Source: Pseudomonadales bacterium (GTDB lineage Bacteria; Pseudomonadota; Gammaproteobacteria; Pseudomonadales; Halieaceae). From it: a stretch of DNA of 64,000 nt. The DNA is taken from the NCBI GenBank assembly GCA_024234855.1, contig JACKNN010000003.1:412020-476019 (forward strand), in the 5' to 3' direction. The stretch's first letter is position 1, and each line of letters starts with the position of its first letter. The notes beneath the pieces were generated by a model. That model did no database searches, had not been told where the DNA came from, and saw nothing but the letters and a program-made list of their open reading frames with translations. Shown here in pieces: positions 7,658 to 15,604 of this stretch. The translations under genes were made by a program, and so were the position numbers.

Positions 7658-8622
7658 TGGGGATCCTCTTGTTTGCCGCGCAGCAGCGACTCAGGCTGTC
7701 GATCCAGCAGGTTCGCGAGCTCCTGTATTGCACGGCTGGCCAGGGTCAGCTCCCGCAGGGCCTTGTTTAACTGGTAGGCGGTGGCGGAACCGGGCGCCAC
7801 CAGGCTGTCGACGTTGGTCATGGTCTGCTCGAACGCCGCGATGGCGCCATTGAGAACCTTCAGGTTTCCCTCGACCAGGGAAGACAGTTTTGGCAGCTCC
7901 GTGTTGGCGCCGGCCACGGTCACCGCCGCGCCGTCCAGCACCTTGTCCAGTTTTGGTCCCGAGGCTGCAACCTGGGTCCGCAGTTCGTCGCTCAGGGCGG
8001 TCACCGAGGCCAGGCTGTCCTGCAGCCGCGCGGGCAGGGTCTGGAAAGACTCGCTGGTCGCCAGGGTATTAAGCCCGTTGATGATGCCCTGCAACTTGCC
8101 GGCGAGCCTGGCCAGGTCGATATCCTCGATCTGCCGGGTCAGCAGCTCCAGGTCGGTGGGAATGGTGGGAATTTGCACATGTTCCGACTTGAGGTCGACG
8201 AAAACGGCGGGCTTGTCCGGGTGAAAGTCGAGCTGTATGTAGAGCAGGCCGGTGAGCAGGCTCTGGGTTTTCAGCTGGGCACGCATGCCTCGCGCGATCA
8301 AATCGTCGGTGACTTTCTCCGGGTTGCTGCCCAGCCGGCGAATATTTTTCTCGCTGATTTCTGCCTCCACCACCATGATCAACTCGATGGTATCGGCGTC
8401 CAGCATCAGTTCCAGGTTGGTGACCTGGCCTATCTGCACGCCCCTGAGCGTCACGGGCGCGCCAATCACCAGGCCTTTGACCGAGCCATCGAATACCATG
8501 ACGACTTTCTCCCGCTGCTGGCCGAAGCCGGAGCCCAGGGCAAAGATCACAATGGTGATCGCGATCAGGATGGCCCCGAAGACGAAAGCGCCGATGGCGA
8601 CAGTATGGGGTTTACTACTCAT
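7654..8622 (-). CDS. MCE (MlaD-like) substrate-binding protein of lipid ABC transporter
   Basis: 322 residues: an N-terminal transmembrane anchor (VAIGAFVFGAILIAITIVIFAL), one MCE domain at about residues 40-120 (VKGLVIGAPVTLRGVQIG), then a long helical tail rich in heptad-like segments (about 150-310) that could form a tunnel, as in other MCE hexamers. It binds phospholipids or other hydrophobic cargo between the membranes. It overlaps the ATPase gene upstream by 8 bases and the lipoprotein gene downstream by 4. It is longer than E. coli MlaD (about 180 residues) because of the helical tail, and more like MlaD/Ttg2C relatives that pair with a PqiC-type lipoprotein. Confidence 0.92.
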   Translation of the reverse strand: MSSKPHTVAIGAFVFGAILIAITIVIFALGSGFGQQREKVVMVFDGSVKGLVIGAPVTLRGVQIGQVTNLELMLDADTIELIMVVEAEISEKNIRRLGSNPEKVTDDLIARGMRAQLKTQSLLTGLLYIQLDFHPDKPAVFVDLKSEHVQIPTIPTDLELLTRQIEDIDLARLAGKLQGIINGLNTLATSESFQTLPARLQDSLASVTALSDELRTQVAASGPKLDKVLDGAAVTVAGANTELPKLSSLVEGNLKVLNGAIAAFEQTMTNVDSLVAPGSATAYQLNKALRELTLASRAIQELANLLDRQPESLLRGKQEDPQ

Positions 8623-9418
8623 TGCCTGACCTCGCTGCTGGTTCAGTCGGTTCGCCCGGGTTGCTGCCCCGGGTGAGGAATTGTCGCACTACGGCCTGGT
8701 CGCTGTGATCGCGCAGCTCTGTCGGGCTGCCGTAAGCGATCATGGTGCGGCTGGCCGCATCCAGGTAGACCGCGTTGGTGGCGATGGCGAATATGCTGGG
8801 CAGTTCGTGGGTGACCAGTACGACCGTGGCGCCGGTGGACTCCTTGAGCTCCAGTATCAGGTCGTCAAGCAGCCGGGAACTGATCGGGTCGAGCCCGGCG
8901 GAGGGTTCGTCGAAAAAAAGTATTTCCGGATCCAGCGCGATTGCCCGGGCCAGGGCGGCCCGTTTGAGCATGCCGCCGCTGATCTCGGCGGGATAGTACT
9001 GCTGGTAGCCCGCGAGGCCGACGAGGGCGAGCTTGTAGGCGACGATATCGGCGATTTCCCCCCGGCTGCAGGGCGTATACAGCTGTAGCGGCAGGGCCAC
9101 ATTCTCCGCCAGGGTCATGGCGCTGAACATGCCCCCGGACTGGTAGGTAATACCCCATCGCCGGCGCATCGCGTGCTGCGCCTGCTCGTCGGCCAGGGTA
9201 AAGCTCTGGCCGCTGTAGAGGATGTCACCGGCGGCGGGCGCCAGTAGTCCCAGCATGTGCCTGAGCAGGGTGCTCTTGCCGCAGCCGCTGCCGCCCATGA
9301 TGACGAAAATATCGCCTCTGTTTATGTCGAAGCAAAGGTCCCGCTGGATGACAAATGAACCGTAGGCCATGGTCAGGTCGCGGATGCTGATATGGGCCTC
9401 GGGGGCGGGCGTCGTCAT
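8615..9418 (-). CDS. ABC transporter ATP-binding protein (MlaF-like)
   Basis: 267 residues with Walker A GGSGCGKST, a signature region around SGGMLKRAALARAI, Walker B ILFFDEPSAGLDP and switch histidine VLVTHEL. The MLKRAALARA version of the signature is typical of MlaF/Ttg2A ATPases. It energises the lipid transporter with the permease encoded immediately upstream; the permease stop and this ATG share one base (TGATG arrangement). Cytoplasmic, membrane-associated. Confidence 0.93.
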   Translation of the reverse strand: MTTPAPEAHISIRDLTMAYGSFVIQRDLCFDINRGDIFVIMGGSGCGKSTLLRHMLGLLAPAAGDILYSGQSFTLADEQAQHAMRRRWGITYQSGGMFSAMTLAENVALPLQLYTPCSRGEIADIVAYKLALVGLAGYQQYYPAEISGGMLKRAALARAIALDPEILFFDEPSAGLDPISSRLLDDLILELKESTGATVVLVTHELPSIFAIATNAVYLDAASRTMIAYGSPTELRDHSDQAVVRQFLTRGSNPGEPTEPAARSGNE

Positions 9419-10548
9419 CAGAACCGGATCTGCTGGAAGATGATATTGATACCGGCATCGGCCACGATCAGGTAGACGATGGCGGTGACCACCGCCTCGG
9501 TAGCAGCCTGGCCCACCGCGGCGGAACTCCTGCCGGAATTGATACCGGCGCGACAGCCCGCCACTGCAATCAACAGGGCGAACACCACGGCCTTGATCAG
9601 TCCCACCGCCAGGTGATGTATGGCCAGAGCCTGTTCGGTCTGGCTGATGTATTGCAGCGGCGTGATGCCCATGCCGCCCGCGACGATGCCGCCGCCGACG
9701 ATGCCGAGCAGGTCGGCGTACAGGGTGAGCAGGGGCATGGCTACCAGCAGGGCGAGAAAGCGCGGCAGCACCAGGAACTCCATGGGCGATATCCCCATGG
9801 TGGTAATCGCGTCGATCTCCTCATTGGTCTGCATGGTGCCCAGCTGCGCCGCGTAGGCCGCGCCGGTTCGACCGGCCATGACCACGGCGGTCATCAATAC
9901 ACCCATTTCCCGCAGGATGCCGATGGTGACCAGGTTGGCCACGTACACCTCGGCTCCGAACTGCTGCAACTGTACCGCCCCCAGGTAGGCCAGGATCATG
10001 CCCACCAGTACGCTGGTCAGGCTGATGATACCCAGGGCTTCGGGCCCGGCCTGGTAGCAGAAATGGCGGAAGTCCTCGAACCGGGTGTTGGATTTGCCCA
10101 CCACCAGCCGGGCCAGGGCGATGCTCAGCTCACCGGTAAAGGCCAGCGACTCCCGGATGAGGTCGGTGCTCCTGGCGATCACCGTGAGAGGGTTGAGCGC
10201 CGCCAGCCAGCTGCCGCGCGGCTCGGCGGTTTGGCGGTGAGGCTCGACGGCGGTGGCCAATCGCAACAGTTTGTCGGTGCCGGCCGGCAGGTTGCGGGTG
10301 GTGAACGGTATCCCCTCCTGGCGGCAGTGGTTGTGGCACCGCAGGAGGAACGCGGCCAGGGTCGAGTCCCACTGGCCCAGGCCGGCGCCGTCGACGACCA
10401 GGCTCTCCGGCGTTGCCTGGTGCAGTTGTTGCGACAGCGCGGCGAAACTGCCCGCCCGGGAGCCCTGCAACCAGTCGCCCGACAGGGTCAACAGGGCGCT
10501 GTGATCGGATTGTTGAACCAGCTGGAAGCCAGCGGACGAGTCACTCAT
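9418..10548 (-). CDS. MlaE-family ABC permease with N-terminal STAS domain
   Basis: 376 residues with the chosen start MSDSSAGF. A STAS-like domain (about 10-100) is fused to the MlaE permease domain (about 140-372) with its conserved segments RTGAAYAAQLGTMQTNEEIDAI and MEFLVLPRF. In E. coli STAS is a separate protein (MlaB); here it is fused, as in many proteobacteria. The frame can be extended 22 codons to 10614 but that part looks non-domain. The ribosome site is weak for either start. It is the first gene of the transporter operon, 85 bases after the DUF3806 gene on the same strand. Confidence 0.9.
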   Translation of the reverse strand: MSDSSAGFQLVQQSDHSALLTLSGDWLQGSRAGSFAALSQQLHQATPESLVVDGAGLGQWDSTLAAFLLRCHNHCRQEGIPFTTRNLPAGTDKLLRLATAVEPHRQTAEPRGSWLAALNPLTVIARSTDLIRESLAFTGELSIALARLVVGKSNTRFEDFRHFCYQAGPEALGIISLTSVLVGMILAYLGAVQLQQFGAEVYVANLVTIGILREMGVLMTAVVMAGRTGAAYAAQLGTMQTNEEIDAITTMGISPMEFLVLPRFLALLVAMPLLTLYADLLGIVGGGIVAGGMGITPLQYISQTEQALAIHHLAVGLIKAVVFALLIAVAGCRAGINSGRSSAAVGQAATEAVVTAIVYLIVADAGINIIFQQIRF

Positions 10549-10633
10549 GGGTTTCGGCAGGCTGAAAACGTAGGGTGAGTTTAATGGCTTGGGCGCGGAA
10601 AGACCACGAATCACCGCGCGGGTGCCCGCGCCC

Positions 10634-11143
10634 TTACCGGAAGGGCAGTGCCGGCTTCAGCGGGGCGATAATGTCGTAGGCCTTCTGGTAAATATCGGCC
10701 ACGGGAGTGTGGTTGTCAGCCTCCTGGCGCCTGGAGATCATGGTGATCGGGAACAGGTACTCGTCGGTCTCCTTGTAGCGCAGCGCCCGGCTGCGGCCGT
10801 GGGCATCCTCGTAAATTACCCAGTGCATATCGAGACCGGCGGCCAGCAGGTCACCCATGATCACCCCCATGGCCTGCAGTTCACGGGTCTGGTCCGGCCT
10901 GACCAGGCGCTTGTCCAGCAGCAGCTGCAGTATTTGCAGGTCGTTATCCCGGTCGCCGTTGAAATGGCGGCCCAGCCCTGTTGCCGCCAGATCCTCCAGC
11001 GAGTCGCGCTGTTGCGTCATGAACTGCCGGTCCATGTTGGACAATTCACTTATCCTGACGGTGCCCTGGGCCGCGATACCGGCCGCCGCCAGCAGCGTTG
11101 CGGCCGCAACTGCCAGGCAAGCCGCGAATTTGCCGAGTGACAT
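10634..11143 (-). CDS. DUF3806 family exported protein
   Basis: 169 residues with a signal peptide (LAVAAATLLAAAGIAAQG). The mature part has the DUF3806 pattern: D-x4-L-L-L-D then a segment ending WVIYEDAHGRSRALRYKETD and PITMISRR. Function unknown; it is often a small secreted or periplasmic protein. Start 11143 has AGGAGG seven bases upstream, which decides against the 7-codon longer frame. It precedes the lipid-transport operon on the same strand with 85 bases between, so cotranscription is possible. Confidence 0.78.
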   Translation of the reverse strand: MSLGKFAACLAVAAATLLAAAGIAAQGTVRISELSNMDRQFMTQQRDSLEDLAATGLGRHFNGDRDNDLQILQLLLDKRLVRPDQTRELQAMGVIMGDLLAAGLDMHWVIYEDAHGRSRALRYKETDEYLFPITMISRRQEADNHTPVADIYQKAYDIIAPLKPALPFR

Positions 11144-11261
11144 GACGTTTCCTCCTGGCTCCAATACCGGCAGAGCCCGCCGGGCGGGGCGGCAGCGGGT
11201 GGCCGGCGAGAATGCTATCGCCCCAGGCCCCCGCAGCCACCTTCATTTTAGCCCAATTTGG

Positions 11262-11289
11262 TTGTCATACGGCCATTGTCATGGATAAT
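11262..11289 (+). promoter_or_regulatory. Candidate sigma-70 promoter for dapA-bamC
   Basis: TTGTCA (11262-11267) and GATAAT (11284-11289), 5/6 matches each to the consensus boxes with a 16-base spacer, lie about 65 bases before the dapA ATG. GGAG precedes the dapA start by 8 bases. Confidence 0.6.
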
Positions 11290-11354
11290 GGCGGACTTCC
11301 CCCGGGCCGGGCCGATACCCAGCCCGCGAGCTGCGCCCATTTCGGAGACACAGA

Positions 11355-12227
11355 ATGATTACCGGCAGTATAGTCGCCCTGGTTACCCCCATGCATGCCG
11401 ATGACAGCGTGGATTGGGCCGGGCTGGAGCGACTGCTGGACCTGCACCTGGCAGCGGGAACCAGCGCCATTGGCGCGGTGGGTACCACGGGTGAAAGCGC
11501 CACCCTGAGCGTGGAAGAGCACTGCGAGGTCATCCGGCGTTGCGTCGATTACCTGGCGGGACGCCTGCCGGTCGTGGCGGGTACCGGCTCCAATTCCACC
11601 CGGGAGGCGATCGACCTCACCCGGGCGGCGGCCCGGGCCGGGGCCGCGGCCTGCCTGCTGGTCACCCCCTATTACAATCGCCCCACCCAACGCGGCCTGT
11701 ACGAGCATTTCAAAGCGGTGGCGGCGGCGGTCGATGTGCCCCAGATCCTCTATAACGTGCCGGGCCGGACCTGTGTCGATATGGGCAATGACACCACTGT
11801 GCGGTTGGCGGAGCTGGACAATATCGTCGGTATCAAGGACGCGACCGGTGATCTCGCCCGCGGCCGCGACCTCATTGCCCGCTGTGCTTCGGGGTTCGCC
11901 ATCTACTCCGGCGATGACCCCACCGCTATGGAATTGATCCTGGCCGGCGGCCACGGCAATATCTCGGTAACCGCCAACGTGGCGCCCGCGCCCATGGCGG
12001 AAATGTGTCGGCTGGCCCTGGCCGGTGACCGGTCCGGCGCCACCGCCGTCAACGAACTGCTGACCCCGCTCAACCGTGCCCTGTTTGTCGAGGCCAATCC
12101 GATTCCCGTCAAGTGGGCGCTGCAGCATATGGGCCTGATCGGGGAGGGTATACGCCTGCCGCTCACACCGCTCGATGCGCAATTCACCGACCAGGTGGCA
12201 GCCGCGCTGGAGGCGGCGGGAATCTGA
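11355..12227 (+). CDS. dapA: 4-hydroxy-tetrahydrodipicolinate synthase
   Basis: 290 residues, TIM-barrel aldolase that condenses pyruvate with aspartate semialdehyde in lysine and diaminopimelate synthesis. Family motifs: GTTGES (about 43-48), the catalytic tyrosine in ILYNVPGRT and the Schiff-base lysine in GIKDATGD. Its stop overlaps the start of bamC (TGATG), the conserved gammaproteobacterial order. dapD and dapE of the same pathway lie about 8 kb away on the other strand. Confidence 0.97.
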   Translation: MITGSIVALVTPMHADDSVDWAGLERLLDLHLAAGTSAIGAVGTTGESATLSVEEHCEVIRRCVDYLAGRLPVVAGTGSNSTREAIDLTRAAARAGAAACLLVTPYYNRPTQRGLYEHFKAVAAAVDVPQILYNVPGRTCVDMGNDTTVRLAELDNIVGIKDATGDLARGRDLIARCASGFAIYSGDDPTAMELILAGGHGNISVTANVAPAPMAEMCRLALAGDRSGATAVNELLTPLNRALFVEANPIPVKWALQHMGLIGEGIRLPLTPLDAQFTDQVAAALEAAGI

Positions 12228-13297
12228 TGGAACACCCGGTAAAATCAATGCTGAAGCTGGCCCTGCCGCTGGTCCTTGTTTCCCTGTGCACCGCCTGTGG
12301 TTACCTGTTCGGCGATGAGGGTGTGTTCCGGGACAAGTCGAACGACTACAAGAAATCCCGAGAGGTGCCGGCCTTGCGGGTTCCCGAGGGAGAGAGCAGC
12401 GCCGCCCTCGGTGAGATGTACCCCATACCGCCTGTCACCGACAATATCCTGCTCGCGGGCAAGTTCGAGGTACCCCAGCCGGCCCCGCTTGACACCGGGA
12501 GCGAGGACGAGCAGGTGAAAATCCAGACCCTGGGTGAGGAGAGCTGGGCGCTGGTGAACAGCGCGCCCGGCCAGCTCTGGCCGCAGGTGCGTGCGTTCCT
12601 GTCGGCGTCCCAGATACCGCTCGCCCGGGTGGATGCCAGCGCAGGCGTTATCGAAACCGGCTGGGTGACGCTCGAAGGTGAGCCGATGGCGAGCCGGTTC
12701 CAGTTTCGCATCGACCAGGGGGTGCAGCGCGGCACCAGCGAGTTGCACGTCCTGCAAATGAGCCAGGTGGGCGATGTCGATAAATGGCCGGCGACATCAA
12801 ACAGCCCGTCCCAGGAAAGCGACATGTTGCGGGCGCTGGCCCAGTACGTCGCCAACAGCACGGACTCAACCCCCGTGTCGATGGTCGCGGACCAGGCGAT
12901 CAGCGCCGAGGGTAAGATCTCCGTACAGGAGGGCCCTGACGAAGATATCTATATTCGCCTGAGCCTGCCCTACGACCGGGCCTGGGCGTCAGTGGGACGC
13001 GCGATCGAGGAGTCGAACTTCGAAATTACCGACCGCGATCGCAGCACCGGGAAATACTATGTGCGCTTCCTCGGCACCGACTCCGGCGAGGAAGCCGGCT
13101 GGTTCGACTGGCTGCTGGGAAGTGACGAGGACCCCATGACCAACCAGGTTTTCGTGGTATCGGTCGAGTCGCTGGACGCGAAGGACGTGGCCATCAGGAT
13201 CGAGCAGCAGGAGGCGCCTGAAGGCACTGAAACCGTCACCATGGAACGGCGTGACGAACAGGCCCTGCTGGCACTGCTCAAGAGCAATATCGATTAA
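12227..13297 (+). CDS. bamC: Outer-membrane assembly lipoprotein BamC (NlpB)
   Basis: 356 residues. Lipoprotein signal peptide ending in LCTAC, then the BamC signature GYLFGDEGVFRDKSNDY, which binds BamD, followed by two helix-grip domains (about residues 100-215 and 225-350). It is a subunit of the BAM complex that inserts beta-barrel proteins. The lipobox has Cys at the -4 position (CTAC), slightly unusual but acceptable. The ATG shares its A with the dapA stop. MLK at residue 8 is an alternative start. Confidence 0.93.
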   Translation: MEHPVKSMLKLALPLVLVSLCTACGYLFGDEGVFRDKSNDYKKSREVPALRVPEGESSAALGEMYPIPPVTDNILLAGKFEVPQPAPLDTGSEDEQVKIQTLGEESWALVNSAPGQLWPQVRAFLSASQIPLARVDASAGVIETGWVTLEGEPMASRFQFRIDQGVQRGTSELHVLQMSQVGDVDKWPATSNSPSQESDMLRALAQYVANSTDSTPVSMVADQAISAEGKISVQEGPDEDIYIRLSLPYDRAWASVGRAIEESNFEITDRDRSTGKYYVRFLGTDSGEEAGWFDWLLGSDEDPMTNQVFVVSVESLDAKDVAIRIEQQEAPEGTETVTMERRDEQALLALLKSNID

Positions 13298-13309
13298 GCG
13301 GCGGTGCTG

Positions 13310-14068
13310 ATGCGTTTTGCCTCGCTCGGTTCCGGCAGCAAGGGCAATGCCACACTGGTGCAGGCCGGCGATACCCTGCTGATGGTCGACTGCGGCTTTT
13401 CCCTGCGCGAAACCACACGACGGCTGGAGCGCCTGGCGGTGCGACCGGAACAACTCGATGCCATCCTGGTCACCCACGAGCACACCGATCACAGTGCCGG
13501 GGTGGCCACCCTCTCACGCAAGTTCGGTATTCCGGTCTACCTCAGCCACGGCACCGCCGGCACCGGCCGTTGCGACGGCAGTCACCAGTTGCGCTGCTTC
13601 AACAGCGAGGACAGTTTCAGCGTGGGCTGCCTCGACATCCGGGCGGTGACAGTGCCCCACGACGCCGCCGAGCCCTGTCAGTTCACGCTCTCCTGGGGGG
13701 AGTGGTCGCTGGGTATTCTCACGGACCTGGGTAGTGTGACGCCCCATGTGCTGGACAGTTTCCGCTGTTGTCACAGCCTGTTGCTGGAATTCAACCACGA
13801 CCTGAATATGCTGCATGCCGGCCGTTATCCCCCCGCGCTCAAGCGGCGTGTGGGGGGCGACTGGGGACACCTCAACAATACCCAGGCGGCCGAGTTGCTG
13901 CGCCAACTCGGCGGTGCCCGCAGTGGTCACCTGGTGGTGGCCCACATCAGCGAAAACAACAACAGCCGGCATAAGGCCGAGGAGGCCCTGTTGTCCGTAC
14001 TGGACTCTCTCGATGGCGTGGTATGGGCCGAACAGGCCCACGGTTTTGACTGGCTGGGCGTGCGCTAG
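13310..14068 (+). CDS. MBL-fold metallo-hydrolase (YycJ/WalJ-like)
   Basis: 252 residues. The metallo-beta-lactamase motif THEHTDH (about residues 57-63) supplies the zinc ligands, and later histidines appear at PHDAAEP and VVAHISENN. The N-terminal MRFASLGSGSKGN is the signature of the YycJ/WalJ group of putative 5'-to-3' exonucleases that act in DNA repair in Gram-positives. Start ATG 13310 gives the conserved N-terminus; a GTG two codons earlier is possible. It follows bamC after 12 bases and ends overlapping the convergent acyltransferase gene. Confidence 0.88.
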   Translation: MRFASLGSGSKGNATLVQAGDTLLMVDCGFSLRETTRRLERLAVRPEQLDAILVTHEHTDHSAGVATLSRKFGIPVYLSHGTAGTGRCDGSHQLRCFNSEDSFSVGCLDIRAVTVPHDAAEPCQFTLSWGEWSLGILTDLGSVTPHVLDSFRCCHSLLLEFNHDLNMLHAGRYPPALKRRVGGDWGHLNNTQAAELLRQLGGARSGHLVVAHISENNNSRHKAEEALLSVLDSLDGVVWAEQAHGFDWLGVR

Positions 14069-14979
14069 TCGCGGGTCGGAGAATCAGCCACCCCCGGCGC
14101 CTGGCGCTTCCAGCGGCGGTTGCTCCACAACCAGCTGTGCGGCTCATCGCGGATAGCCTGCTCAGCCAGGCGCACGTAACGCTCCGTGATCGCATGGTCG
14201 GCCCCGCCGTAGGGTGGCCGGGCCAGGGCTTTGAACTCCACCTCGTAGTACCCGCGGGCGCGGCGCCGGCACTGGGCAAACAGCACCGGATAGCCGGTCA
14301 TGGTGGCGATGATCTCGCCGCCTTCATAAAACGCCGCTGCGCGGTTCATGAACGTCGTCCAGTAGCTCCGTTCGCGTGCTATTGGCGCCTGGTCGGCCAC
14401 CAGCACGAACAGGCGGAATTCGCGCCGGCGCCGCAGAATATCCCTGGGTGCGGACGCCAGCGGTATCGGGCGGGAGCCGAACTGGCTGCGAATGCTGAGC
14501 ATCAGCTCGTCCATCTGCCTGTTGTGCAATGGTTTGTAAACCGGGTCGATGGGAATATCCAGGTGCAGCTTGACACCGTGCAGCATCCATTCCCAGTTGC
14601 CCTGGTGGATCGCCAGCATCAGTACCGACTCGCTGAAATCGTTGGAGTATTCCCTGAGCAGTTCCGGATTCACCAGTGTGACCCGGCGGCGCATGTCCGC
14701 GGCGCTCATGCGCCGGGTCTTGAGTATCTCCAGTGCCACCTGTACCAGCTGCAGGTAAAATTTCTTTGCCAGAACTGTGAGTTGTCTCGCGCTTTTGTCG
14801 GGAAATGCGTGGCTGAGGTTCTGCCGCACCACGGCTTTGCGGTAGCCTCCAACATAGTACAGCAGCAGGTAGCCCGGCCACGCGAGCAGGTACAGCAGCG
14901 GCAGGGGCAACCAGCTCAGCAGACGGTAAAACATGGCTAACCACAGGCCGGCAGCGCGGTAGTGGTCCGCCCGCTGCAT
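14065..14979 (-). CDS. Lysophospholipid/lipid A acyltransferase (LpxL/HtrB superfamily)
   Basis: 304 residues. An N-terminal membrane segment (WLPLPLLYLLAWPGYLLLYYV) is followed by the catalytic H-x4-E motif HQGNWEW and further conserved blocks (PIDPVYKPL and LVADQAP). The family transfers acyl chains to lipid A precursors at the inner membrane, and divergent members act on other lipids. The sequence AHQGNWEWMLHG is atypical enough that the acceptor is uncertain. It converges on the metallo-hydrolase gene with a 4-base overlap of the stops. Confidence 0.88.
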   Translation of the reverse strand: MQRADHYRAAGLWLAMFYRLLSWLPLPLLYLLAWPGYLLLYYVGGYRKAVVRQNLSHAFPDKSARQLTVLAKKFYLQLVQVALEILKTRRMSAADMRRRVTLVNPELLREYSNDFSESVLMLAIHQGNWEWMLHGVKLHLDIPIDPVYKPLHNRQMDELMLSIRSQFGSRPIPLASAPRDILRRRREFRLFVLVADQAPIARERSYWTTFMNRAAAFYEGGEIIATMTGYPVLFAQCRRRARGYYEVEFKALARPPYGGADHAITERYVRLAEQAIRDEPHSWLWSNRRWKRQAPGVADSPTRD

Positions 14980-14985
14980 CCCATG

Positions 14986-15486
14986 CTAACGGCAGTGTTC
15001 GGGCAGGGTGACACGACTGACCCGCAGCAGGCTGCCGCTGGGCGGGCAGATCAGCTCGGGATTGCTGGACAGGTCAAGCTGGTGCAGGGCCGGCAACTGG
15101 TACAGCGGAACCGCGTCTATGATCTGGTTGTTGTCGAGATACAATACCTGCAGCACAGTGAGGGCGGCCAGCTCACTGATATTCACGATGTTGTTGGATG
15201 ACAGCGTCAGCTGTTCCAGCTCGGTGAATGTCGACAGACCGGCCAGCGATTCGACCCCGGCCTCGGTGCAGCTGAGGCTGGACACTTCGCTGGCACTGGA
15301 GGCCTTGGCATCGTTGATGGCCTCTTTGATACACTCGCGCAGGGCCTTGTCCGGGACGTCAAAATCCGTGAACAGGGGGTCGGGTGTGTAGATGACCTTG
15401 TCGTTGAACGTGAAATCGTAGCTGCCGCAGGCGGCCAGAAGGAGCATCGACAGGCAGATCATGCAGGAGCCGGGGCGGATGGTCAT
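14986..15486 (-). CDS. Leucine-rich-repeat lipoprotein
   Basis: 166 residues with lipobox LLLAAC (Cys about residue 20). The C-terminal half (about 85-150) contains three to four leucine-rich repeats of about 22 residues (LEQLTLSSNNIVNISELAAL, then LQVLYLDNNQIIDAVPLYQL, then LHQLDLSSN). Four extra cysteines (RECIKE, LSCTEA, LICPPS, EHCR) could form disulphides capping the repeat. Probable outer-membrane or surface protein-interaction module; partner unknown. It lies 6 bases from the acyltransferase gene on the same strand, and its promoter region is shared with the divergent cyclase-like gene. Confidence 0.8.
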   Translation of the reverse strand: MTIRPGSCMICLSMLLLAACGSYDFTFNDKVIYTPDPLFTDFDVPDKALRECIKEAINDAKASSASEVSSLSCTEAGVESLAGLSTFTELEQLTLSSNNIVNISELAALTVLQVLYLDNNQIIDAVPLYQLPALHQLDLSSNPELICPPSGSLLRVSRVTLPEHCR

Positions 15487-15563
15487 GATGGGCGGATTTC
15501 CTTGCTGGTGATGGCGCCTGCGGGCGCGATGCGGACAATATGGCTCCCGGAGGGGAGGACACC

Positions 15564-15569
15564 TATAAT
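15564..15569 (+). promoter_or_regulatory. Candidate -10 box for the cyclase-like operon
   Basis: A perfect TATAAT at 15564-15569, 36 bases before the ATG at 15605. The corresponding -35 (TGGCTC, 15541-15546, 17-base spacer) is poor, so an activator may be needed. Confidence 0.5.
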
Positions 15570-15604
15570 GCTAGCCTGTCAGGCAGATAAAAACGAGTAG
15601 TGAT

